Assembly: GCA_036156195.1 (NCBI GenBank)
Contig: JAYZUZ010000018.1
Location: 124,001-188,000, forward strand
Origin: Abyssibacter sp036156195
GTDB lineage: Bacteria; Pseudomonadota; Gammaproteobacteria; Nevskiales; OUC007
Direction of reading: 5' to 3'
DNA length: 64,000 bases
The notes under the pieces are model-generated. The model had not been told where the DNA came from, made no database searches, and saw only the letters and a program-made list of their open reading frames with translations. Position 1 is the first letter of the stretch; every line of letters begins with the position of its first letter. Below are positions 16,708-24,539 of the stretch, one piece after another. The translations under genes were made by a program, and so were the position numbers.

Positions 16708-17643
16708 CTAATCCGCGAATCGCGCCCTGAGCCAGTCCACCGCTTCGTCCATCATCACGCTGCCTAACGCGAGTACGGTGAAGAAGCTCCACGAACCGTG
16801 AATCGAGCCGTCGATGCGTCGTACCGAGACCGGCACGCCCGCCGCGTCCAGGGCCTTTGCATAGGCTTCACCCTCGTCCCGCAATGGATCGAACTCACAG
16901 GTCCGCACCCAGGCCGGTGCCAGCCCGGACAAATCATCGGCCCGCAGCGGCGCCAGGTCGGGGTTGTCCAGGTCGGTTTCCTGGCCGGCGTAGTGATTAA
17001 AGAAGTACTCCATGTCCGCGCGAGTCAGCAGGTAGCCTTCGGCGTTTTCCTCAATGGAGGCTGTGATTTCCCCGGCTTGCACCGTCGGATACACGAGCAA
17101 CTGCCCGACCAGCGCAGGCGCCCCCGCGGCGCGCGCTCTGAGGGCCACCACGGCAGCCAAATTACCCCCGGCGCTGTCGCCGCCCACGGCGATTCGGCGG
17201 GCGTCTGCATTCAACTCCGACGCGTGATCGGCCACCCACTGCGTTGCGGCAAAGGCATCATCGGGTGCTGCAGGGAACGGGTGCTCCGGCGCCAGCCGGT
17301 AATCCACGGACACGACCACGCAACCAACACGGCTGCACAGCTCCTGGCAAACCGGCTCGTAATCATCGAGCGACCCGATCACGAACCCACCCCCATGGAT
17401 GTAGACCAACACGGGGAACGGACCGTCGCCCTCCGGTGTGTAAACCCGCAGCGGAATGTCGCCGCCAGGCCCGGGCGCACTCCGATTGTCGATGCTGGCG
17501 ACCGGCGCGGTCGAGCCGGGCAACATGGCGTTCAGCTTGCTGAAGGCTTCGCGCGCCTGCACGGGTGGCAAGGCATGAAACGGCTGGGCTCCGGCCGCCT
17601 CGAGCTGCTGCAGAAAACCTGCGATCTGTGCGTCCAATGGCAT
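16708..17643 (-). CDS. Alpha/beta hydrolase, hormone-sensitive-lipase type esterase
   Basis: The product is 311 residues of the HSL (family IV) group. The oxyanion-hole motif is YIHGGGFVIGS (about residue 83), the nucleophile Ser is in GGDSAGGN (about residue 155), the acid Asp in CEFDPLRDEG and the His in DGSIHGSW. It is a cytosolic esterase for short acyl esters; the physiological substrate is unknown. The ATG at 17643 follows GGGGAGACACC. It is monocistronic, lying downstream of the YeeE/YedE genes with an 88-base gap. Confidence 0.87.
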   Translation of the reverse strand: MPLDAQIAGFLQQLEAAGAQPFHALPPVQAREAFSKLNAMLPGSTAPVASIDNRSAPGPGGDIPLRVYTPEGDGPFPVLVYIHGGGFVIGSLDDYEPVCQELCSRVGCVVVSVDYRLAPEHPFPAAPDDAFAATQWVADHASELNADARRIAVGGDSAGGNLAAVVALRARAAGAPALVGQLLVYPTVQAGEITASIEENAEGYLLTRADMEYFFNHYAGQETDLDNPDLAPLRADDLSGLAPAWVRTCEFDPLRDEGEAYAKALDAAGVPVSVRRIDGSIHGSWSFFTVLALGSVMMDEAVDWLRARFAD

Positions 17644-17731
17644 GGTGTCTCCCCTGTTGTGATTATGGAGACGCAAGCGAAGCGCAGCTGGGCTCAGCGC
17701 GCAACCCCTTTGGCGGGTAGGTGGTGGGGGC

Positions 17732-18139
17732 TCAACCGCGATGCCTTGGCCCCATAACCAGGCCGATTAGCATGGCGGCAACAAATAGCCACACATCACC
17801 GCGCAGGCTTGCCGCTGCCACCACGGCCGGCCCGGGGCACAAGCCGGCCAGGCCCCAACCCACGCCGAATAGCACCGCCCCCAGGATGAGTCGACCATCG
17901 ATATCCGTGGCCCGGGGCCAGTGAAACTCGGCCGCGACCAGCGGTTTGCGTAGCCGCGCCGCCCACCAGAATCCCGGCACGGTCACGGCCAGCGCGCCAC
18001 CCATCACGAACATCAGCGTCGGGTCCCACTCGCCAGCCACATCGAGAAATCCCAGCACCCGCGCGGGATCGACCATTTCCGAGATCAGCAGGCCGGCGCC
18101 AAACAGCAGGCCGGCGAGCCCGGTAAGCAGGCTGTTCAT
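17732..18139 (-). CDS. YeeE/YedE half-transporter (C-terminal partner)
   Basis: The product is 135 residues, mostly membrane (about four helices), with Gly-rich helices and the Cys-containing GLCPGPAVVAA motif typical of the second small YeeE/YedE (PmpB/DUF6691) protein. Paired small subunits of this family take up or move sulfur species such as thiosulfate-derived sulfane sulfur. The ATG overlaps the stop of the partner gene by 4 bases. It is last in the sulfur operon. Confidence 0.82.
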   Translation of the reverse strand: MNSLLTGLAGLLFGAGLLISEMVDPARVLGFLDVAGEWDPTLMFVMGGALAVTVPGFWWAARLRKPLVAAEFHWPRATDIDGRLILGAVLFGVGWGLAGLCPGPAVVAAASLRGDVWLFVAAMLIGLVMGPRHRG

Positions 18140-18558
18140 AGAACCTCCAGCACGTGGCGAGTCACCAACACGGTGAGCACACCCACACCCATGAAGACGC
18201 CCGTTGCGGCCAGCGAGCGCGGAGACCGGCGCCCCAACCCGCAGACGCCGTGCCCTGAGGTGCAGCCCGAGCCGATCCGGGTCCCCAGCCCCACCAGCAA
18301 ACCGGCTGCCACCAGCCAGGCACCGCTGGCCTGCATGCGCAGTTCCACATCCTGCAACAGCTGAAAACCGATGCCGCCGGCGAGCAGCAGCCCCGCCACG
18401 AAGGTCAACCGCCAGCCACGGTCCGGGCCGCGCAGCGCGCCGCCCACGATTCCGCTAATGCCGGCAATCCGGCCGGTCGTCATCAGTAACAGGAGGCTGG
18501 CGAGCCCGATTAGCAATCCGCCGATCAGGCCTCCGACCATGTTGGGTTGCTCCACCAT
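18136..18558 (-). CDS. YeeE/YedE half-transporter (N-terminal partner)
   Basis: The product is 140 residues with about four membrane helices and the family Cys motif GSGCTSGHGVCGLGRRSPRS, the loop thought to relay sulfane sulfur. It pairs with the downstream 135-residue protein; together they equal one full-length YeeE. It starts 2 bases after the persulfide-dioxygenase-like gene, whose last codons hold its AGGAGG ribosome site. Confidence 0.85.
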   Translation of the reverse strand: MVEQPNMVGGLIGGLLIGLASLLLLMTTGRIAGISGIVGGALRGPDRGWRLTFVAGLLLAGGIGFQLLQDVELRMQASGAWLVAAGLLVGLGTRIGSGCTSGHGVCGLGRRSPRSLAATGVFMGVGVLTVLVTRHVLEVL

Positions 18559-18560
18559 AT

Positions 18561-19265
18561 TCAGGGGCCTCCTGGCGGCTGCCCACAGGCCAGATTTGCG
18601 GGGACAGCAATATCCATCATCTTGGGATCCGGCAGATTCAGCCCGGCCATGATGTCGATGTATTCCTCGCGGCTGCGCCCCGCAAGCCGCGGATTGAAGC
18701 GCCGCTCCTCTCCGATGGTGGAGCGTGTCCAGCCCTTGTAGTCATGCCCCGGGTAGACCAGCGTCTGGTCGCCCAGCGGGAACAGCCGCTGCGTGATGGA
18801 ATCCCAGCTCGCACCGGCGTCGCCGCCCTGAAAATCGGTGCGCCCGGTGCCACGGATCAGCAAGACATCGCCTGTCAGCACAGCCGGCTCCGCGCCGCCG
18901 ATCCAGTAGCTAAAGGATTCGTTGGTGTGGCCGGGCGTGTAGAGCGCGCGCAGCTCGATGCCATCGACGTTCAAGGTTTCGTCGTCCGACAGCAACTGGT
19001 TGACGCAGTCCGCCTGACTGTAGGCACCCATGACCGTCGTGCACTGCGTGGCATCTCGCAATGCGCCCAGCGCCGTGACGTGATCCGCATGCGTATGCGT
19101 GTCCAGCGCATGTACCAGCCGAACGTCCAACTCGTCCAGCAACTGCAAATAAGCGGGCATCTGTTCAAGCACAGGATCGACGAGCAAGGCCTCGCCGCCC
19201 GCGCGGCTTGCGAGCAGATAGCTGTAGGTCCCCGACGTCGAGTCGAATAATTGTCGAAATATCAT
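18561..19265 (-). CDS. Persulfide dioxygenase-like metallo-beta-lactamase-fold hydrolase
   Basis: The product is 234 residues of the ETHE1/Blh type. The metal motif is THTHADHVTALG (about residue 55), followed by His in LYTPGHTNES, Asp in LTGDVLLIRGTGRTDFQGG and His in YPGHDYKG. The GTGRTDFQGG loop is typical of persulfide dioxygenases rather than glyoxalase II. It oxidises glutathione persulfide to sulfite and glutathione. The ATG at 19265 overlaps the TauE stop (ATGA) and has CGGAGG upstream; the longer frame to 19346 lies inside tauE. The sulfite produced would be exported by the TauE protein. Confidence 0.87.
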   Translation of the reverse strand: MIFRQLFDSTSGTYSYLLASRAGGEALLVDPVLEQMPAYLQLLDELDVRLVHALDTHTHADHVTALGALRDATQCTTVMGAYSQADCVNQLLSDDETLNVDGIELRALYTPGHTNESFSYWIGGAEPAVLTGDVLLIRGTGRTDFQGGDAGASWDSITQRLFPLGDQTLVYPGHDYKGWTRSTIGEERRFNPRLAGRSREEYIDIMAGLNLPDPKMMDIAVPANLACGQPPGGP

Positions 19266-20101
19266 GCGAAACCTCCGTTCAGGCGTTGCCAGATCATGTA
19301 GACACCGACGATGCCGATGGCGACGGCGAATCCTCGCTGAAGCCATGGGCCCGGCAGGCGTGGCGCAAGCAGTCGTCCCCCGACCATGCCGCCCAGACCG
19401 CCTGCGATGAACCCGACTGTCATCGGCTCCAGCGCGAGCTGGCCCGTGATCGCTGCCGACACGGCCCCGCCGAAGCCGATCACCGTGATGATCAAAAGTG
19501 AGCTCGCCACTGCGCGGTGAATGCCGAGCTGCGTCACGGCGACCAGCATCGGCACGATGACAAAGCCACCGCCGACGCCGAGTACGCCGGTTAGCAGCCC
19601 TGTGGCAGCGCCCGCCAGAGCCAACACCGCAGCACAGGGGGCCGTGAAACGCAGTTGACCGTCATCTCGCAGGCGGCAAACCGCGGCGCTTGTGTCCAGG
19701 CCGGCGCTTGCGCGCGGCGGCACGACTTCGGCGCCGCCGGCCTGCCGCCACATCAGTGCAGCAACGAGCAGTGACACCAAACCGAAGACGAGGACAAAGA
19801 GAGAGGCCGGGAGCCACGTACCGAGTTGCAGCCCCAGCGGGGCTGTCGCCAGCCCAAACGCTGCGAACACCAGCACCGGCCGCACCGCGACTTGTCGTGC
19901 CCGAAGAACCCAGACCGAACCCAGTGCGCTGGACAGCGCAACCACCAGCAACGACAGCGGCACCGCCTGATCGGGGGCATAGCGCATCACCCCCATTAAC
20001 AACGGCACCGCCAGCAATGAGCCCCCGCCTCCGGTCAGGCCCAAGGCAAGCCCGACCGGCAGGCCGAGCAGCAGCGCAATGAATAAAGCCTCTAATACCA
20101 T
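19262..20101 (-). CDS. TauE/SafE sulfite/organosulfonate exporter
   Basis: The product is 279 residues with about eight membrane helices in two internally similar halves (GLTGGGGSLLAVPLL near the N terminus and GVGGGFVIVPMLV in the second half, the family signature). It probably exports sulfite made by the persulfide dioxygenase. The start codon at 20099-20101 lies inside the CsoR/CstR-type operator, and the nearest -10-like hexamer (TATACC) is only a few bases upstream, so the mRNA may be leaderless. First gene of the sulfur operon. Confidence 0.85.
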   Translation of the reverse strand: MVLEALFIALLLGLPVGLALGLTGGGGSLLAVPLLMGVMRYAPDQAVPLSLLVVALSSALGSVWVLRARQVAVRPVLVFAAFGLATAPLGLQLGTWLPASLFVLVFGLVSLLVAALMWRQAGGAEVVPPRASAGLDTSAAVCRLRDDGQLRFTAPCAAVLALAGAATGLLTGVLGVGGGFVIVPMLVAVTQLGIHRAVASSLLIITVIGFGGAVSAAITGQLALEPMTVGFIAGGLGGMVGGRLLAPRLPGPWLQRGFAVAIGIVGVYMIWQRLNGGFA

Positions 20102-20110
20102 AGGGGGTAT
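20095..20110. promoter_or_regulatory. CsoR/CstR-type operator
   Basis: The minus strand reads ATACCCCCTATGGTAT, a 16-bp imperfect dyad matching the ATACC...GGTAT pattern with an internal C/G run bound by CsoR-family (DUF156) repressors, notably the persulfide sensor CstR. It covers the tauE start codon and lies 27 bases upstream of the regulator gene itself, so one dimer/tetramer could control both. Confidence 0.7.
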
Positions 20111-20136
20111 AGTACACCATCAATCAACACGGCAAA

Positions 20137-20442
20137 ATGGCGGGCCCAAACACCTTGGATGACGGCATGACAGCGGAACATGAGGCGCGCAAGCTCGCGC
20201 TGATCAAGCGGCTGCGACGCGTGGAAGGTCAGATTCGCGGCATCCAGGGCATGATGGAGCGCGACGCCGACTGCGAGTCCACCGTCCAGCAGCTCACGGC
20301 AGCCAGACGGGCTTTGGACAAGGTGTTCTACGAGACGCTGGCCTGCGCCCTGCAACAGGAGTTGGATACGGGAACACCCGCCGACGCGGGCGCTCAAGCC
20401 CAGCTCGAGAAGATCAGCAACCTGCTGACCAAGTACGGCTGA
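20137..20442 (+). CDS. CsoR-family (DUF156) repressor, CstR-like
   Basis: The product is 101 residues (91 if the ATG at 20167 is used) with the all-helical DUF156 core: RLRRVEGQIRGIQGMMERDADC, then QQLTAARRALDKVFYETLACAL. Two Cys are kept (DADC and LAC), but the copper-binding His four residues before the second Cys is Glu here. That loss argues against a Cu(I) sensor and for the CstR-type dithiol that forms a tri- or tetrasulfide bridge with persulfides. Divergent from the sulfur operon with the operator between, it is almost surely its repressor. Confidence 0.85.
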   Translation: MAGPNTLDDGMTAEHEARKLALIKRLRRVEGQIRGIQGMMERDADCESTVQQLTAARRALDKVFYETLACALQQELDTGTPADAGAQAQLEKISNLLTKYG

Positions 20443-20454
20443 CAATCCAGGGCG

Positions 20455-22104
20455 CTAGGACACCCCGGCCTGCTGCATCCACCGCCAGAGTGTCGAACGC
20501 GAGACACCCAGTGCGGACGCCGCTTGGCCACGGTGCCCCTGCGTTTGCTGGAGCAGCGCCCGCAGTTCCTCTTGCGACGGCGGCCCGGGTCGTGCGCTCC
20601 CCGCCCCGCCTGGGGTGGCGACGCCCGCGGACGCGCTTGCCCCGGCGGCCACAAGTTCCGGCGCGCTGTTGCGCAGACAATCGGCGTCCAGCGCAGCGCC
20701 CACTGCCGAAGATAGGTGGAACCCCCGCTCCAGCACATTGCGCAGTTCGCGTACATTGCCCGGCCAGCGGTAAGCCTGCAGCAGCTTGAGTGCGCCGCCT
20801 CCCAGCCGAGGAGCCGCTCCTGCCGCCAGCTGCGACAGCAGATGCGCCGCCAGGGGCGCGACATCGCCAGGCCGGTCCCTTAGAGGCGGCAGGGACACGC
20901 GCAGCACGTTGAGACGAAAATACAGGTCTGCTCTGAATTCGCCGGCTTCGACCATGGCCGCCAGGTCACGATGGGTGGCCGCCACGACCCGCACATCGAC
21001 CTCCACCGGACGATTGGCACCGACCCGCAGGACCTCCCGACCTTCCAGCACCCGTAGCAACCGGGATTGCATGGCCAGCGGCAAATCCCCGATCTCATCC
21101 AGAAACAGGGTGCCGCCATGTGCCGATTCGATCAGACCCACCCGACCGCCCCGCCGCGCCCCGGTGAACGCCCCGTCCTCGTAGCCGAACAACTCCGCCT
21201 CAAAGAGGGATTCAGCCAGGGCGCCACAATTGACCGCCACCAGCGGGCGCTGCGCCCGTGCGCTGGTCAGATGTAGGCCTCGCGCTACCAGCTCCTTGCC
21301 CGTCCCCGTCTCACCTGTGATCAACACGCAGGCAGGGGTCGCTGCGTACTGGCTGATCTGGGCCCGCACGGCTTTAATCGCCGCACTCTCACCCACCAGT
21401 AGAGGCTGACACCCCGGCGGGCGGGTTCTGCCGTGGACCTCAGCGGCTCGGCCGGCGAGCCGGCGGCCCAGCGTGCGCCCCGCGGAACTGATGTCCAGCG
21501 CAGTTTCAAAGGCCGCACGGGCACTGGCCGCGGAGTAAAGCAATACGCCGCGCAACCCCGCAGCATCCGCGTAATCAGCCACCATCCCTGTGCCGACAAT
21601 GGCTCCCACGCCGGCAGCAGCCAGCTCGGACACGGCGTCCCGCGCATCTTCGCTGGTCACAAAACTTCGTTGCTCGATCTCCAGGCCGAAGCTACTGGCG
21701 AAGGCGTTGAATGCTTCGTACTCGTGCTGGTACGTCACGACAGCAACGCGCCGTGCCATGCGCTTGGCCCGCGCCAATGCGGCCATCAGTTCAAAGCCGG
21801 TGGGCCGAACCAGCACCACCGGCACCGGCAAGCGGCTCTTCAAATAGGCCCCATTGGAGCCTGCCGCAATCACCGCATCGCAGCGTTCATGCTGCAGCTT
21901 CAGGCGGATGGCTTCCAACGCCTCTTCAAAGCCCAGATTGATCGACTGGATCGATGCCTGGGCATCAAACTCCGGACTCACCTCGCTGAACAAGCGGGCC
22001 AGACGGGTCACCGACACTGTCCAGATGGCGGGTCGTGATTGGCTGGGGTCAGCCGAACTGGTTGCAGGCACAGGTGGACCGGGAACGTTGCATCGATGTC
22101 GCAT
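20455..22104 (-). CDS. prpR: Sigma-54-dependent activator of propionate catabolism
   Basis: The product is 549 residues from the ATG at 22104. Domains in order: PrpR_N sensor (about 20-200, IWTVSVTRLARLFSEV and AAGSNGAYLKSRLPVP), AAA+ ATPase with Walker A GETGTGKE, the sigma-54 contact loop GAFTGA and Walker B LFLDEIGDLP, and a C-terminal Fis-type helix-turn-helix (ASALGVSRSTLWRWM). It senses 2-methylcitrate and opens sigma-54 promoters of prp genes. The open frame extends to 22173, but Salmonella-like PrpR starts only about 20 residues before IWTVSV. No clear ribosome site is seen, and the chosen ATG lies inside the palindrome described separately. Confidence 0.9.
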   Translation of the reverse strand: MRHRCNVPGPPVPATSSADPSQSRPAIWTVSVTRLARLFSEVSPEFDAQASIQSINLGFEEALEAIRLKLQHERCDAVIAAGSNGAYLKSRLPVPVVLVRPTGFELMAALARAKRMARRVAVVTYQHEYEAFNAFASSFGLEIEQRSFVTSEDARDAVSELAAAGVGAIVGTGMVADYADAAGLRGVLLYSAASARAAFETALDISSAGRTLGRRLAGRAAEVHGRTRPPGCQPLLVGESAAIKAVRAQISQYAATPACVLITGETGTGKELVARGLHLTSARAQRPLVAVNCGALAESLFEAELFGYEDGAFTGARRGGRVGLIESAHGGTLFLDEIGDLPLAMQSRLLRVLEGREVLRVGANRPVEVDVRVVAATHRDLAAMVEAGEFRADLYFRLNVLRVSLPPLRDRPGDVAPLAAHLLSQLAAGAAPRLGGGALKLLQAYRWPGNVRELRNVLERGFHLSSAVGAALDADCLRNSAPELVAAGASASAGVATPGGAGSARPGPPSQEELRALLQQTQGHRGQAASALGVSRSTLWRWMQQAGVS

Positions 22105-22134
22105 TGAAACACGGAGAAACGTTTCATGCGACAT
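22096..22134. promoter_or_regulatory. Long palindrome, probable PrpR upstream activating site
   Basis: Arms ATGTCGCATTGAAAC (22096-22110) and GTTTCATGCGACAT (22121-22134) are inverted copies differing by one missing base, with a 10-base spacer. The palindrome lies about 110 bases upstream of the sigma-54 -24 element, a normal enhancer distance, and overlaps the likely prpR start codon, which would allow autoregulation. Confidence 0.65.
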
Positions 22135-22241
22135 ACGGGGCCAAGAATCCGCCATCCCCACCCTCCTGGCCATGCATATATTTCTTTTTAATTCATAAAG
22201 ATAGAATCTATTTCACATCCCGATTCACACCCCGTCGCCGC

Positions 22242-22257
22242 TGGCACAGTGCTTGAG
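22242..22257 (+). promoter_or_regulatory. Sigma-54 (-24/-12) promoter of the prp operon
   Basis: TGGCAC (22242-22247), a 5-base spacer and TTGAG (22253-22257) match the sigma-54 consensus TGGCAC-N5-TTGCW except for the last C. It lies 39 bases before the prpB start, downstream of the palindrome and of an AT-rich stretch (about 22175-22215) that could bend or bind IHF. PrpR is a sigma-54 activator, so the match is expected. Confidence 0.78.
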
Positions 22258-22295
22258 TAGAACAGCCACCTTTCACCAAACCGGAGCGTAGTCGG

Positions 22296-23186
22296 GTGAC
22301 AACCACATCCAAGGGCCAGCTGTTCAGACAGGCACAGGCCGACGAAACACCGTTACAGGTCATCGGCGCAATCAACGCCAACCACGCCCTGCTCGCTCAG
22401 CGCGCAGGCTTTAAAGCCATCTACCTTTCGGGCGGCGGCGTCGCGGCCGGATCGCTCGGGCTGCCCGATCTGGGCATCAGCGGGCTGGAAGATGTCCTGA
22501 TAGACGTACGCCGCATCACCGATGTTTGCGAGCTGCCGCTGCTGGTGGATGTGGACACCGGCTTCGGTCCCAGCGCGTTCAACGTGGCAAGAACCACCAA
22601 GAGCCTGATCAAGGCCGGTGCAGCGGCCATGCACATCGAAGACCAGGTGGGCGCCAAACGCTGCGGTCATCGACCGAACAAGGAAATCGTCACCCAGCAG
22701 GAGATGGTTGATCGCATCAAGGCGGCCGTCGATGCCCGCACCGACGATGATTTTGTCATCATGGCGCGCACCGATGCCCTCGCGGTCGAGGGCCTGCAAT
22801 CGGCGATCGACCGTGCCTGCGCCTGTGTAGAAGCGGGCGCAGACATGATCTTCCCCGAAGCCATGACCGAACTCGGTATGTACAAGCAGTTCGCCGATGC
22901 CGTCGGGGTGCCGATTCTGGCCAATATCACCGAGTTCGGGTCCACGCCGCTGTTCACTGTGGGCGAGCTGGCGTCGGCGAATGTCGGCCTGGTGCTCTAC
23001 CCTCTATCCGCCTTCCGCGCGGCCAACAAGGCGGCCGAGGCGGTCTACACTGCGGTCCGCGAACAGGGCACGCAGGCCAATGTGCTGGACACCATGCAGA
23101 CCCGGATGGAGCTCTACGATTCGATTGGCTACCACGACTATGAGCAGAAGCTCGACGGGCTGTTTGCACAAGGAAAGAAAGGCTGA
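22296..23186 (+). CDS. prpB: 2-Methylisocitrate lyase
   Basis: The product is 296 residues, an isocitrate-lyase-superfamily TIM barrel. The substrate loop GAKRCGHRP (catalytic Cys near residue 125), the metal-binding DVDTGFG segment and IEDQ are all present. It cleaves 2-methylisocitrate to succinate and pyruvate. It begins with GTG at 22296, with GGAG 9 bases upstream, and is the first gene of the 2-methylcitrate operon behind the sigma-54 promoter. Confidence 0.95.
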   Translation: MTTTSKGQLFRQAQADETPLQVIGAINANHALLAQRAGFKAIYLSGGGVAAGSLGLPDLGISGLEDVLIDVRRITDVCELPLLVDVDTGFGPSAFNVARTTKSLIKAGAAAMHIEDQVGAKRCGHRPNKEIVTQQEMVDRIKAAVDARTDDDFVIMARTDALAVEGLQSAIDRACACVEAGADMIFPEAMTELGMYKQFADAVGVPILANITEFGSTPLFTVGELASANVGLVLYPLSAFRAANKAAEAVYTAVREQGTQANVLDTMQTRMELYDSIGYHDYEQKLDGLFAQGKKG

Positions 23187-23237
23187 GCAGTCCACGTCAC
23201 CTACATCTCAGACTATGGAAGACACGGGAGAACACCG

Positions 23238-24398
23238 ATGAGTGAGACGAACAAGAGCGCTGGCGGATTCAAGCCGAAGAAATCCGTGGCGCTGTCCGGC
23301 ACCGCCGCCGGCAACACCGCCCTTTGCACCGTGGGCCGCAGCGGTAACGACCTGCACTACCGCGGCTACGACATTCTGGATATCGCGGAAACCTGCGAGT
23401 TCGAGGAAATCGCCCACCTGCTGATCCACGGCAAGCTACCGACGGAAGCCGAGCTGCGCGCCTACAAGACCAAGCTCAAGGCCTACCGCGGTCTGCCCGC
23501 CGCCGTGAAGGGCGCACTGGAGGAACTGCCGGCCAATTCGCACCCGATGGACGTGATGCGCACGGGCGTCTCGGTGCTGGGCTGCGTGTTGCCGGAGAAG
23601 GAAGACCACAATCACGCCGATGCCCGCGACATCGCCGACCGGCTGATCGCCAGCCTCGGTTCGATGCTGATGTACTGGTATCAATATGCCGTCAACGGCA
23701 AGGTCATCGATGTCGAAACCGATGACGACTCCATCGGCGGGCATTTCCTGCACCTGCTGCACGGTGAGGCGCCGAGCGAATCCTGGGTGCGCGCCATGCA
23801 CACCTCGCTGGTGTTGTACGCCGAGCATGAGTTCAATGCCTCGACCTTTACATCCCGCGTGGTCGCCGGCACGGGTTCGGACTTCTACTCCTGCATTGCC
23901 GGTGGCATTGGCGCCCTGCGCGGGCCCAAGCACGGCGGCGCCAACGAAGTCGCCTTCGAAATCCAGAAGCGCTACGACAATCCGGACGAGGCCGAAGCCG
24001 ATATCCGCGAGCGCGTCGGTCGCAAGGAGGTCATCATCGGCTTTGGCCACCCGGTCTACACCATCTCCGATCCACGCAATGTCGTGATCAAGAAAGTGGC
24101 CAAGGAACTGTCGCAGGAACAGGGTTCGATGAAGATGTTCGACATCGCCGAGCGTCTCGAAACCGTGATGTGGGACATCAAGAAGATGTTCCCCAACCTC
24201 GACTGGTTCAGCGCCGTGAGCTACCACATGATGGGCGTGCCCACGAATATGTTCACGCCGCTGTTCGTCATCGCCCGCACCGCCGGCTGGAGCGCCCACG
24301 TCATCGAGCAGCGCATCGACGGCAAGATCATCCGCCCCAGCGCCAACTACACCGGGCCGGAGAATCTGGAGTTTGTGCCCATCGAAAAGCGCAGCTAA
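23238..24398 (+). CDS. prpC: 2-Methylcitrate synthase
   Basis: The product is 386 residues of the citrate-synthase fold. The active-site His motifs GPKHGGANEVAFEI (about residue 235) and IIGFGHPVYTISDPR (about residue 270) are present. The length and the HGGANEVA variant fit the methylcitrate rather than the hexameric citrate synthase group. It condenses propionyl-CoA with oxaloacetate. It follows prpB by 51 bases, with GGGAG before the ATG. Confidence 0.93.
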   Translation: MSETNKSAGGFKPKKSVALSGTAAGNTALCTVGRSGNDLHYRGYDILDIAETCEFEEIAHLLIHGKLPTEAELRAYKTKLKAYRGLPAAVKGALEELPANSHPMDVMRTGVSVLGCVLPEKEDHNHADARDIADRLIASLGSMLMYWYQYAVNGKVIDVETDDDSIGGHFLHLLHGEAPSESWVRAMHTSLVLYAEHEFNASTFTSRVVAGTGSDFYSCIAGGIGALRGPKHGGANEVAFEIQKRYDNPDEAEADIRERVGRKEVIIGFGHPVYTISDPRNVVIKKVAKELSQEQGSMKMFDIAERLETVMWDIKKMFPNLDWFSAVSYHMMGVPTNMFTPLFVIARTAGWSAHVIEQRIDGKIIRPSANYTGPENLEFVPIEKRS

Positions 24399-24539
24399 AC
24401 CCCAACCCACCGCCCATATCGGCTGGCGGTGGCGTGCCACAGACCCACCGCGGCAGGGATGCCGCCGTGGAGCGTACACGGACGCATTCACAGCACGTCC
24501 GTGGCATGCCACCGACAGCCAGCCGAGAGACAGACGACC

